Shown here: piece after piece, positions 1 through 7,405 of the stretch
How positions within the stretch are numbered: the stretch's first letter is position 1
Layout of the letters: each line of letters starts with the position of its first letter
Assembly: GCF_000239795.1 (NCBI RefSeq)
Contig: NZ_CAFJ01000137.1
Location: 1 to 32,994, forward strand
From: Bradyrhizobium sp. STM 3809
Lineage (GTDB): Bacteria; Pseudomonadota; Alphaproteobacteria; Rhizobiales; Xanthobacteraceae
Length of the DNA: 32,994 nt
Direction of reading: 5' to 3'
The notes under the pieces: model-generated
Seen by the model: only the letters and a program-made list of their open reading frames with translations
Databases searched by the model: none
Told to the model about the DNA's origin: nothing
Made by a program: the position numbers and the translations under genes

Positions 1-542
1 TGCCCTCTCGATGGATTTGGAGGGCGGACGGTCGTATCACCTGGGCGGAGAGCGCTGCGGGATGGCGGACGTGTGTCAGCTGGTTGGATATGGACGAAGT
101 GGGATGGTCCCCCCGTTGTAGAGAGTTCTATCGTATAGAGGATACTAGCTGTTGCGACGAACGATCGTGGAGCTTCGTTGCTCCGTCATGCCCGGGCGTG
201 TCCCGGACATAAGACTCGGCCTGCCGCATCACGTGGATGGCCGGGACAAGCCAGGACAAGCCCAGCCATGACGACCTGGAGGAAGATGAGCAGAAGCTCC
301 GATCGGATGTTGTTAGGGCGCGATGAATCTACCGACTTGCCTTACACAAGCGAGACCGTCGCCCTATCCGGAAAGGAACCGCTCGGTCTCGTTGCCCACA
401 TCTGGCCGCGCCTCTCCCATCCCCTTGTCCCCGCACGATCTTTTCCCCACCCCGGGCTGCCTTTTTCGCCCATCATGCTCTAGAACGAGTCCAACGCCGG
501 TGGCCGCACGCCGCCGGTCAAACTCAACAAGCAAGGCGAGCA
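1..542. other. non-coding lead-in upstream of glcE
   Basis: No open frame here has convincing codon usage, and base composition is less GC-biased than the genes that follow. It holds a palindromic repeat (184-273) and a small potential hairpin at the very start (GCCCTC at 2-7 against GAGGGC about 12 bases later). The rest (274-542) shows nothing I can name. glcD usually precedes glcE, so this may be a glcD-glcE spacer, but glcD itself is not in the window. Confidence 0.6.
184..273. repeat. interspersed palindromic repeat, copy 1
   Basis: Imperfect inverted repeat. The left arm begins CGTCATGCCCGGGCGTGTCC and the right arm ends in AGCCATGACG. The right arm contains a short internal duplication of GGACAAGCC. 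A second member with the same ends lies at 9702-9785. The arms match the palindromic unit I know to be scattered between genes in Bradyrhizobium genomes; it may act as a REP-like transcript end or be a non-autonomous mobile unit, but neither role is shown here. Confidence 0.7.
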
Positions 543-1784
543 GTGGTGGACGCCCTCAGAGTACGGAACGCAGCCGATGTAGAGGAGGTGGTCCGCGCGG
601 CCATCGCCAATGAGCAGCCGCTCGAGGTGATCGGGCATGGGTCGAAGCGCGGGATTGGCCAGGTGACGGCGACCAATGCGGTGCTGGACCTGTCGGCGCT
701 GAGCGCGGTGGTGGCGTATGAGCCGAACGAGCTCATCATCACAGCGCAGGCCGGCGCGCCGCTGGCGGACCTGCTGTCGCTGATCGATTCGAAGAGCCAG
801 CAATTCGCGTTCGATCCGATGGACACCGGGCCGCTGCTCGGCACGGCCGGGCGCGGCACGCTGGGCGGGATGATCGCGGCGGGGCTGGCGGGGCCGCGGC
901 GGATCAGGGCCGGCGGGGTGCGGGATCATCTGCTCGGGGCGCATGCCGTGTCCGGGTTCGGCGAGAGCTTCAAGACCGGCGGCAAGGTGGTGAAGAACGT
1001 CACCGGCTACGACCTCTGCAAGCTGCTGGCGGGCTCCTGGGGCACGCTCGCGGTCATGACGGAGGCGACGCTGAAGGTGATGCCGCGGCCGGAGGCCGAG
1101 CGCACCCTGGTGCTGCGCGGGCTGGACGACCTCCAGGCCAACCGGGCGATGACGGCGGCGCTGGGCTCGCCGTTCGACGTGTCGGGCGCGGCGCATCTGC
1201 CGGCCTCGTCGCTGCGGCCGGAGGTCGAGGGCCTGGGCGCGGTCGGCTCGCCGCGCGAGGCGGTGACGCTGGTCCGGCTCGAGGGCATTACGGCCTCGGC
1301 GGCGCATCGCGCGGGATCGCTGACCAAGCTGCTGGCGCCGTTCGGCGCGGCAGAGACCATCGCCGACGACGCCTCGGCGGCGCTGTGGAGCGCGGTGCGC
1401 GACGTGCTGCCGTTCGCGGCCCATGGCCAGCTCGGCGCCTGGACGGTGTGGCGGATCGTCTGCCCGCCGGTCTCCGGCGGCGCGCTCGGGCAGGCGCTGG
1501 CGCGGCAGAGCGGCGGCGAGGTGATCTATGACTGGGGCGGCGGGCTGATCTGGGCGGCGCTGCCGCCGGCGGCCGATGCCTCGGCCGGCGTGGTCCGCAA
1601 GCTCGCCGGGGCCGCGGGCGGCCACGCCACCCTGCTGCGCGCCTTCGACGAGGTGCGCCAGGCGGTCGACGTGTTCCCCCCGCAGCCGCCCGGTGTCGCC
1701 GCGCTGGAGGAGCGGGTGCGCGCGTCGTTCGATCCGAAATCCATTCTCAACCGCGGCCGCCTGCGTCGGAGCGTTGCGTCATGA
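543..1784 (+). CDS. glcE: glycolate oxidase FAD-binding subunit GlcE
   Basis: Subunit of the membrane-associated GlcDEF glycolate oxidase, which oxidises glycolate to glyoxylate. The 413-residue product has a PCMH-type FAD-binding N-terminal half: a PLEVIGHGSKRGIG segment near residues 27-40, then ELIITAQAGAPLADL, a GTLGGMIAAG segment and GGKVVKNVTGYDLCKLLAGS, all typical of GlcE/GlcD-type flavoproteins. It lacks the long C-terminal domain of GlcD, which points to GlcE. The start is GTG; two GTG codons stand in tandem (543 and 546) behind AAGGCGAG, so either may be used. Its stop overlaps the glcF start (ATGA), so the two are probably translationally coupled. The glcD partner is expected upstream, outside the window. 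Confidence 0.93.
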   Translation: MVDALRVRNAADVEEVVRAAIANEQPLEVIGHGSKRGIGQVTATNAVLDLSALSAVVAYEPNELIITAQAGAPLADLLSLIDSKSQQFAFDPMDTGPLLGTAGRGTLGGMIAAGLAGPRRIRAGGVRDHLLGAHAVSGFGESFKTGGKVVKNVTGYDLCKLLAGSWGTLAVMTEATLKVMPRPEAERTLVLRGLDDLQANRAMTAALGSPFDVSGAAHLPASSLRPEVEGLGAVGSPREAVTLVRLEGITASAAHRAGSLTKLLAPFGAAETIADDASAALWSAVRDVLPFAAHGQLGAWTVWRIVCPPVSGGALGQALARQSGGEVIYDWGGGLIWAALPPAADASAGVVRKLAGAAGGHATLLRAFDEVRQAVDVFPPQPPGVAALEERVRASFDPKSILNRGRLRRSVAS

Positions 1785-3100
1785 AGACCGAGTTCACCCT
1801 GGCGCAGCTCGCCGATCCCGACATCGCGGTCGCCGACAAGATCCTGCGCGCCTGCGTGCATTGCGGCTTCTGCACCGCGACCTGTCCGACCTATGTGCTG
1901 CTCGGCGACGAGCTCGACAGCCCGCGCGGCCGCATCTACCTGATCAAGCAGATGCTGGAGAAGGAGCAGGCGCCGACACCGGACGTGGTCAAGCACATCG
2001 ACCGCTGCCTGTCGTGCCTGTCCTGCATGACGACCTGTCCGTCGGGCGTGCACTACATGCACCTGGTCGACCAGGCGCGGGTGCGGATCGAGGAGACCTA
2101 TCAGCGGCCGCTGACCGACCGCCTGTTGCGCGCCGTGCTGGCCCATGTGCTGCCGCGGCCGCAGCTGTTTCGGCTGGCGATGACCCTGGCCCGGCTCGGC
2201 CGGCCGTTCAAGGCGCTGCTGCCGGCGTCATCGTCATCGACCCCGACGCCGAGCCTGTGGCGGCGGCTGCGGGCGATGCTGGATCTCGCCCCCGCTGCGG
2301 CGCTGCCGCCGCCGGGGCCCGCCGGCGGCAGCGTGTTTGCGGCACAGGGCGCGCGGCGCGGCCGCGTCGCGCTGCTGCAGGGCTGCGCGCAGGCCGCGCT
2401 GGCGCCGCGAATCAACCAGGCTGCGATCAACGTCCTGACGCGGCACGGCATCGAGGTGGTGCTGGTGAAAGACGAGCAATGCTGCGGTGCGCTCACCCAT
2501 CACATGGGGCAGGACGACGATGCGATGGCGCGGGCGCGCGCCAATGTCGGCGTGTGGACCGCGGAGGCTGCGCGCGGCGGCCTTGATGCGATCCTGGTGA
2601 CGACGTCGGGCTGCGGCACCGTCATCAAGGACTACGGCCACATGCTGCGCGAGGATCCGCACTATGCAGCACCTGCAGCAGCCGTCTCGGCGATGGCGAA
2701 GGACATCAGCGAGTATCTCGCCGGGCTCGAATTGAAGGTGACGGCGGAGACGCGCGGCCTCAACGTCGCCTATCACTCCGCATGCTCGCTGCAACATGGG
2801 CAGAAAATTACGAGCATTCCGAAAGAATTGCTTTCCAAGTCCGGCTTCGTGGTGAAAGATATACCGGAGAGTCATTTGTGTTGCGGTTCGGCGGGGACCT
2901 ACAACATTCTCCAGCCTGACATCGCGATGAGACTGCGCGATCGCAAGGTCGCCAACATCGCGACCGTCAAGCCGGATGTGATCGCGGCGGGCAATATCGG
3001 CTGCATGATGCAGATTGCCAGCGGCACCGGCATCCCCGTCGTCCACACCGTTGAGCTTCTCGACTGGGCGACGGGCGGTCCGCGCCCGGGACTGAATTGA
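1781..3100 (+). CDS. glcF: glycolate oxidase iron-sulfur subunit GlcF
   Basis: Iron-sulfur subunit that passes electrons from the GlcD/GlcE flavoproteins to the membrane quinone pool. The 439-residue product has two ferredoxin-like [4Fe-4S] motifs, CVHCGFCTATCP (Cys25, 28, 31, 35) and CLSCLSCMTTCP (Cys76, 79, 82, 86). Two CCG cysteine-rich motifs follow, at about 234-236 (CCGALTHHMG) and 367-369 (CCGSAGTYN), the hallmark of the GlcF/HdrB/LutA CCG-domain family. Length and domain order are normal for GlcF. It overlaps glcE by four bases. An Ala/Pro-rich linker near residues 145-185 separates the ferredoxin and CCG parts. Confidence 0.95.
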   Translation: MKTEFTLAQLADPDIAVADKILRACVHCGFCTATCPTYVLLGDELDSPRGRIYLIKQMLEKEQAPTPDVVKHIDRCLSCLSCMTTCPSGVHYMHLVDQARVRIEETYQRPLTDRLLRAVLAHVLPRPQLFRLAMTLARLGRPFKALLPASSSSTPTPSLWRRLRAMLDLAPAAALPPPGPAGGSVFAAQGARRGRVALLQGCAQAALAPRINQAAINVLTRHGIEVVLVKDEQCCGALTHHMGQDDDAMARARANVGVWTAEAARGGLDAILVTTSGCGTVIKDYGHMLREDPHYAAPAAAVSAMAKDISEYLAGLELKVTAETRGLNVAYHSACSLQHGQKITSIPKELLSKSGFVVKDIPESHLCCGSAGTYNILQPDIAMRLRDRKVANIATVKPDVIAAGNIGCMMQIASGTGIPVVHTVELLDWATGGPRPGLN

Positions 3101-3173
3101 GAGACGGGCGCGTGCGGTCTGCCGGCCCGTCCCGCCGGATGATCGATCGCTCGGCGCAACTGGAGGGTTTCGG

Positions 3174-3641
3174 ATGGCGAAGGACAAGAAAGACAAGAAG
3201 GATAAGAAGGACAAAAAGGACAAGAAGAAAGAGGCCAAGCTGATGGCGCAGGCCAAGTCGGCCAAGGGCACGAAGAAGTCCGCCAAGAAGGCGAAGAAGG
3301 CTGCCAAGAAGGCCGCCAAGGCGGCGAAGAAGGCCGCGAAGGCTCCGGCCAAGAAGGCCGCGAAGAAGGCCGCCAAGGCGCCGGCCAAGAAGGGCGCCGC
3401 CAAGAAGGGGGCTGCGAAGAAGACGGCCGCGAAGAAGGCGCCGGCGAAGAAGGCCGCCAAGTCGGCTTCCAAGGCGCCGGCTGCGCCCAAGAAGGCCGCC
3501 AAGAAGCGCGCGCCGAAGAAGGCTGCGCCGGTCGAGACTCCCGAACTGCACGAGGCCGAGACCGCCAGCGAGACCAGCTGGGCGACGCCCGCTGCCGCGG
3601 ATGCGCACGAGGGTGAGGACGGCACCAACTCCGAGACCTGA
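3174..3641 (+). CDS. histone H1-like lysine/alanine-rich protein
   Basis: A 155-residue low-complexity protein. Residues 1-20 are a run of DKK repeats, followed by a central KKAAKKAAKAPAKK-type region to about residue 120. The last roughly 35 residues are acidic and lysine-free (ETPELHEAETASETSW and onward). The Lys/Ala/Pro repeats resemble the C-terminal tail of histone H1 and bacterial Hc1/AlgP-like proteins, so non-specific DNA binding or nucleoid compaction is likely but not shown. GGAGGG lies nine bases before the ATG. It is 73 bases downstream of glcF and ends at a strong terminator, so it could be read through from glcF, but the good ribosome site suggests it can stand alone. The repetitive coding DNA is prone to length variation. 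Confidence 0.8.
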   Translation: MAKDKKDKKDKKDKKDKKKEAKLMAQAKSAKGTKKSAKKAKKAAKKAAKAAKKAAKAPAKKAAKKAAKAPAKKGAAKKGAAKKTAAKKAPAKKAAKSASKAPAAPKKAAKKRAPKKAAPVETPELHEAETASETSWATPAAADAHEGEDGTNSET

Positions 3642-3668
3642 TCATCCGATCATCGATGCACGGCAACC

Positions 3669-3704
3669 AGAGGCCGCAGCGCAACGACGCTGCGGCCTCT
3701 TTGT
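3669..3704 (+). terminator. rho-independent terminator after histone-like gene
   Basis: A perfect 13-bp stem (AGAGGCCGCAGCG at 3669-3681 with its complement at 3688-3700), a 6-base CAACGA loop and a short TTTG tail. It lies 28 bases after the stop codon. Confidence 0.85.
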
Positions 3705-3946
3705 CTGTCCGCTGATCTTGTTGTCCGCTGCTCTTGTCGTCCGCTCATCGTCTCCCGCAGCTTCTGCCCGTAAATCCACGGCCGCGCGAATCCGCGGTCC
3801 GGCACAGGGACGATTCGATGGTTGCCGGGTCGAAAAGCCCGGGTGCAGCCGGTCCTATCTGCACGCGGCATGGCGCTGCTACACGGAGATTTGTTGTTCA
3901 AATGCAACAGGCGCTGACAACCTGCCGTAGTTTTGTCAAAACGCCC

Positions 3947-3974
3947 AAAAAGGCGGCAGATGCCGCGCTTTTTT
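3947..3974. terminator. terminator-like hairpin upstream of porin gene
   Basis: GCGGC/GCCGC stem (3953-3957 with 3962-3966), AGAT loop, flanked by AAAAA on the left and TTTTTT on the right, so it could act in both directions. No gene immediately precedes it on the plus strand. It may terminate a short leader or untranslated transcript, or act as an attenuator ahead of the porin. Confidence 0.45.
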
Positions 3975-4092
3975 GCTTCACCTGCGGCGGTACCCTGTCA
4001 CAAATTGCGTCCGGATGACGCAGCAGATCCTGTGTGTGCCCTGGGGGGCCGGTCTGGGATCGCTGCTTGAAACTAGGGTGATGGGGATCGTC

Positions 4093-5085
4093 ATGAAGAA
4101 GTTGGCTTTGTTGGCAACGGCGCTGGCAATGTTTTCGGGTTCGGCTTCGGCCGCTGACATGGCCGTGAAGGCCCTGAAGGCTCCGCCTGCTCCGGCGTTC
4201 GATCCCTGGGACATCGCGTTCGGCGGCGGTATCGTCAGCGACTACGTGTTCCGCGGCGTGACCCAGTCGAACCACAAGCCGTCGGTGACCGCCTATTTCG
4301 AGCCGCGCTTCAACGTGAACAAGGACCTCCAGTTCTACGTCGGCGTGTCCGGCGAGAGCATCTCGTTCACCAACCGCGCCGCGGCCGAGATCGACGTGTA
4401 CGGCGGTATCCGCCCGACCTTCGGCGCCTTCGCCTTCGATATCGGCGTGTGGGGCTACCTGTATCCGGGCGGGACCTGCTTCTACGGCGCGCCGACCGAC
4501 TTCACCGGCCGCGCCGTCGGTGCGGAGTGCGCCGCGAACGCCCTGCTGAACGGCAACACCATGAAGAAGGACGTCAGCTTCTTCGAAGTCTACGGCAAGG
4601 GCACCTACACGGTGAACGACAACTGGGCGTTCGGCGTGACCGAGTTCTACTCACCGAGCTTCCTGAACTCCGGCGCCTGGGGCAACTACACCTCGGCCAC
4701 CGCCAAGTACACCGCTCCGTCGACCCTGTTCGGTTCGAGCGGCGTCGGCATGTATGTGTCGGGTGAGTTTGGCCGCCAGTGGTTCGGAAAGACCGACAGC
4801 TTCTACGGCACGCCCGCCTTCCCGACCGGCATCCACTACGCCGACTACAACACCTGGAACATCGGCGTGGGCTTCACCTACAAGGTCTTCACGCTGGATC
4901 TGCGTTACTCCGACACCAACCTGTCGAAGGGCGATTGCAGCGTCTTCACCGGCGCGTTCAACGCGGCGGCCGGCACGACCACCGTCACCGGCAACAACCC
5001 GCTCGGCGCAAGCTCCAACTGGTGCGGCGCCACCGGTATCGCCAAGCTGTCGTTCGACCTGACCGCGATGACCAACCTGAAGTAA
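4093..5085 (+). CDS. TorF-family putative outer-membrane porin
   Basis: A 330-residue secreted protein. Residues 1-20 form a signal peptide (MKKLALLATALAMFSGSASA) with cleavage before ADMAVKA. The segment GGIVSDYVFRGVTQSNHKPS is the signature of the TIGR02001/TorF putative-porin family. The rest is rich in alternating aromatic/polar strands (YVGVSGESISF, VYGGIRPTFGAFAFDIGVWGY, WNIGVGFTYKVFTLDLRYSDT), as in an outer-membrane beta barrel. A probable disulfide pair lies near SKGDCSVF and SNWCGATG. The start at 4093 is preferred because GGGGA lies six bases upstream and it places the signal peptide at the N-terminus; an in-frame ATG at 4081 is the alternative. The substrate is unknown. It is monocistronic, with a terminator immediately downstream. 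Confidence 0.85.
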   Translation: MKKLALLATALAMFSGSASAADMAVKALKAPPAPAFDPWDIAFGGGIVSDYVFRGVTQSNHKPSVTAYFEPRFNVNKDLQFYVGVSGESISFTNRAAAEIDVYGGIRPTFGAFAFDIGVWGYLYPGGTCFYGAPTDFTGRAVGAECAANALLNGNTMKKDVSFFEVYGKGTYTVNDNWAFGVTEFYSPSFLNSGAWGNYTSATAKYTAPSTLFGSSGVGMYVSGEFGRQWFGKTDSFYGTPAFPTGIHYADYNTWNIGVGFTYKVFTLDLRYSDTNLSKGDCSVFTGAFNAAAGTTTVTGNNPLGASSNWCGATGIAKLSFDLTAMTNLK

Positions 5086-5114
5086 TCATCGCCAGGGCGG
5101 ATCGAATCTTTAGG

Positions 5115-5143
5115 AGGGCGGCAGAGCAATCTGCCGCCCTTTG
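5115..5143 (+). terminator. rho-independent terminator of the porin gene
   Basis: A perfect 11-bp stem AGGGCGGCAGA (5115-5125) / TCTGCCGCCCT (5130-5140), GCAA loop, then TTGCTTTTG. It lies about 30 bases after the porin stop. Confidence 0.88.
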
Positions 5144-5321
5144 CTTTTGCGCGGATGCCGCCGCACGGCGCCCTCTCCAGGCCGCGGATGCCGGGCGCGG
5201 GGGGCGGGACACCGCACGCCTCGTCATGGTCCGGGCTGTCGCAGCCGCCCCGGCCGTCCTGCGACGGAGGCCGGACACGCCTGTGTTCACGGTCCCCCGC
5301 AATGTCCGACCGGGCGGGCTG

Positions 5322-7082
5322 CTACTCCGCCCCGCCCGCGGGGGCGTCGGCCGCCTGAGCCGTCGGCCGCAGCGCGAACCGGTCGCCGTCGCGAATCAGC
5401 TCGACCTTGCGGTCATGGAGCTCGTGCAGGGTCGAGCGGTGGCCGATCGAGACCACGGTGGTCTGCGGCAGCCGCTCCGCGACCACCCGGTACAGCCGGG
5501 CCTCGCTCGGCTCGTCCAGCGACGCCGTCGCCTCGTCCAGGAACAGGAACTGCGGCGCGTGCAGCAGCGCGCGCGCGATGCCGAGCCGCTGCTGCTCGCC
5601 GAGCGACAGCATCCGGTTCCAGTGGCCGTCCTCCTCCAGCCGATCCGCCAGCTGCGGCAGGCCGACCGCGGCGAGCGCGTCCTTGATCTTGTCGGCCCCG
5701 AACGCCTCCGCCGCCGCCGGATAGACGATGGCGGCCTTCAGCGTGCCGATCGGGAAATACGGCCGCTGCGGCAGCATCATCAGCTTGGCGTGGCCAGGCA
5801 CGCTGATCGCGCCGCTGCCGAACGGCCAGACGCCGGCGATGGCGCGGAACAGCGTCGACTTGCCGGCGCCGGACGGGCCGGTCAGCAGGGTGCGCTCGCT
5901 GCTTTTGATGCTGAAGCCGTCGGCCGCGATCAGCGGCAGGCCGTTCGGCAGCTTCAACAGCAGCTGGGCGAGCTCGATGCTGTCGCCGGCATGGCTGACG
6001 ACGTCGATCGTCTGCGGCTCCTCGGCCATCCTGGCGGCGTTCGCGATCGACATCTCGAACCCGTCGAGACGGGCGACGGTCGAGCGCCATTCGGCCAGCG
6101 TGCTGTAGGTATTCACGAAAAAGGACAGCGCCCGCTGCACGCTCGAGAACGCCGATGCCGTCTGCATCATGCCGCCGAGCTGGACCTTCTTGGCGAAATA
6201 GGCCGGCGCGACGATGACGTAGGGAAAGATCGTCGCGACCTGCGAATAGCCGCTCGTCACGGCGGTCAGCCGCTTGGTCCGGCTCATGATCTGGTACCAG
6301 TTCTGCACCACGCGGCCGTACCGGGTCGAGAGCAGGCCATGCTCGGCGGTCTCACCGCGCAGCAGCGCGATCTGCTCGGAGTTCTCGCGGACGCGCACCA
6401 GGTTGAAGCGGAAATCCGCCTCGAAGCGCTGCTGCTCGAACCTCAGGTTCACCAATGGCGAGCCGATCCAATGCGTCAGCGCAGTGCCGGCGATCGCATA
6501 GAGCAGGGCCGCCCAGACCAGATAGCCCGGGATGTTGTACTCCATGCCGAACAGCGTCAGCGGCGCCGCTTCCGACAGGCCCCAGAGGATGACCACGAAG
6601 GAAGCGAGCGTCACGATCGAGCTGAGCAGATTGACCGTGATGCTGAGGGTCTGCTCGACGAACTGCTTCACGTCGTCGGACATGCGCTGGTCGGGGTTGT
6701 CGGCCGCGTCGCCCTTGAGCTGCATCCGGTAGTGATTGGCGTGATCGAGCCAGTGCCGCATATAGGTCTCGGTCAGCCACCGCCGCCAGCGGATCTGCAG
6801 CCATTGTTGAAGATAGAGCTGGTAGATCGCGAGCACGATGAAGGTGGTCGCGAGCACGGCGAAGACGCCGATCTCCCAGATGAAGCTGCTCCAATTGTAT
6901 TCCTGCAGCGCGTTATAGAACCGGTTCTGCCACTGGTTCACCAGCACGTCGATCGCGACCAGGGCGAGCTCGATGGCGATCACGGCCGCGAGCAGCACGC
7001 GGCCGGCGACCTTGTCCTCGGAGCGGAAGTAGGGAATGGCGATCCGCCAGACGATGGCGAGGGTCGAGCGCAAATTGTTCAC
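5322..7082 (-). CDS. SbmA/BacA-like ABC transporter, fused permease and ATPase
   Basis: A 586-residue half-transporter with an N-terminal ABC_membrane_2/SbmA-BacA-like membrane domain (about residues 1-340; hydrophobic segments near 28-48, 70-90, 145-168, 185-202 and 280-296) and a C-terminal ATPase. Walker A GPSGAGKST is at 402-410, Q-loop Gln439, signature LSLGEQQR at 492-499, Walker B FLFLDEA at 512-518 and H-loop His548. The FYNALQ and WRRWLT segments in the membrane domain are typical of the YddA/Rv1819c/ABCD group. Family members import peptides, cobalamin or acyl chains; Bradyrhizobium BclA, needed against plant NCR peptides, belongs to the same superfamily, but Bradyrhizobium genomes hold several paralogues and I cannot say that this is BclA. 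The start is GTG with AGGAG about a dozen bases upstream. Confidence 0.88.
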   Translation of the reverse strand: MNNLRSTLAIVWRIAIPYFRSEDKVAGRVLLAAVIAIELALVAIDVLVNQWQNRFYNALQEYNWSSFIWEIGVFAVLATTFIVLAIYQLYLQQWLQIRWRRWLTETYMRHWLDHANHYRMQLKGDAADNPDQRMSDDVKQFVEQTLSITVNLLSSIVTLASFVVILWGLSEAAPLTLFGMEYNIPGYLVWAALLYAIAGTALTHWIGSPLVNLRFEQQRFEADFRFNLVRVRENSEQIALLRGETAEHGLLSTRYGRVVQNWYQIMSRTKRLTAVTSGYSQVATIFPYVIVAPAYFAKKVQLGGMMQTASAFSSVQRALSFFVNTYSTLAEWRSTVARLDGFEMSIANAARMAEEPQTIDVVSHAGDSIELAQLLLKLPNGLPLIAADGFSIKSSERTLLTGPSGAGKSTLFRAIAGVWPFGSGAISVPGHAKLMMLPQRPYFPIGTLKAAIVYPAAAEAFGADKIKDALAAVGLPQLADRLEEDGHWNRMLSLGEQQRLGIARALLHAPQFLFLDEATASLDEPSEARLYRVVAERLPQTTVVSIGHRSTLHELHDRKVELIRDGDRFALRPTAQAADAPAGGAE

Positions 7083-7405
7083 AGAGGGGCTTGCTCCTGA
7101 GAGAAGGGCTTAACAGGTTGACGTGGAACGAGAATTCCGTACCCTTCGGCGCCTGTCTAGACGAAAGTCGTAAGGTGCCCGGCGACCATCGGCCTGTCCG
7201 TCGGCTGTGGCAAACCGTAGCATGCTGCATACAAGAGGCATCGCGGCCGCTGCCAGATTTCGCGAGAATTTGAGCAGAGTGGGGCGTTGCCGCGTTCGTG
7301 ATCTGGTTTTCGGGCCGGCCGATCCGGCCCGGCCGCCGGTGGGGACAGGCCTGATCCGCCATGACGGACCGGGTCCAACAACAAGAATTGGGGGGAGACG
7401 TCACG
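7083..7405. other. divergent intergenic region, ABC transporter / lctP
   Basis: Holds the promoters of two divergent genes; I cannot place either promoter securely. The lctP side has a strong hairpin (7311-7331) about 75 bases before the start codon. Nothing here has coding character. Confidence 0.5.
7311..7331 (+). promoter_or_regulatory. leader hairpin upstream of lctP
   Basis: A perfect 8-bp GC stem CGGGCCGG (7311-7318) / CCGGCCCG (7324-7331) with a 5-base CCGAT loop. No T-run follows, so it is not a classical terminator. It may be a structured leader or a protein-binding site. Confidence 0.4.

Larger units (their letters stand above)
3642..4092. other. intergenic region between histone-like gene and porin
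   Basis: Contains the terminator at 3669-3704 and a second hairpin with a T-run at 3947-3974. A short inverted repeat TTTTGTCAAAA (3931-3941) just before that hairpin could be an operator. No frame across this stretch has coding character. The porin promoter presumably lies between about 3975 and 4080; I cannot place it confidently. Confidence 0.5.

Noticed and set aside
178-613. two short open frames in the first 600 bases
   Set aside because: They run through the palindromic repeat and into glcE in another frame. They lack ribosome sites and credible composition.
3180-3540. repetitive AAG-rich DNA considered as a CRISPR or minisatellite array
   Set aside because: There are no uniform repeats with unique spacers. 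The periodicity is that of Lys/Ala codons in a real gene.
2234-3628. minus-strand frames opposite the histone-like gene with long Leu/Phe/Ala runs
   Set aside because: The runs are the complement of AAG and GCC codon repeats. The plus-strand frame has a ribosome site and a terminator.
4779-7100. 773-codon open frame on the plus strand
   Set aside because: It lies opposite the ABC transporter and across the porin end. The translation is Arg/Gln/His-rich with no domain, as expected for the antisense of a GC-rich gene, and the minus-strand product has all ABC motifs.
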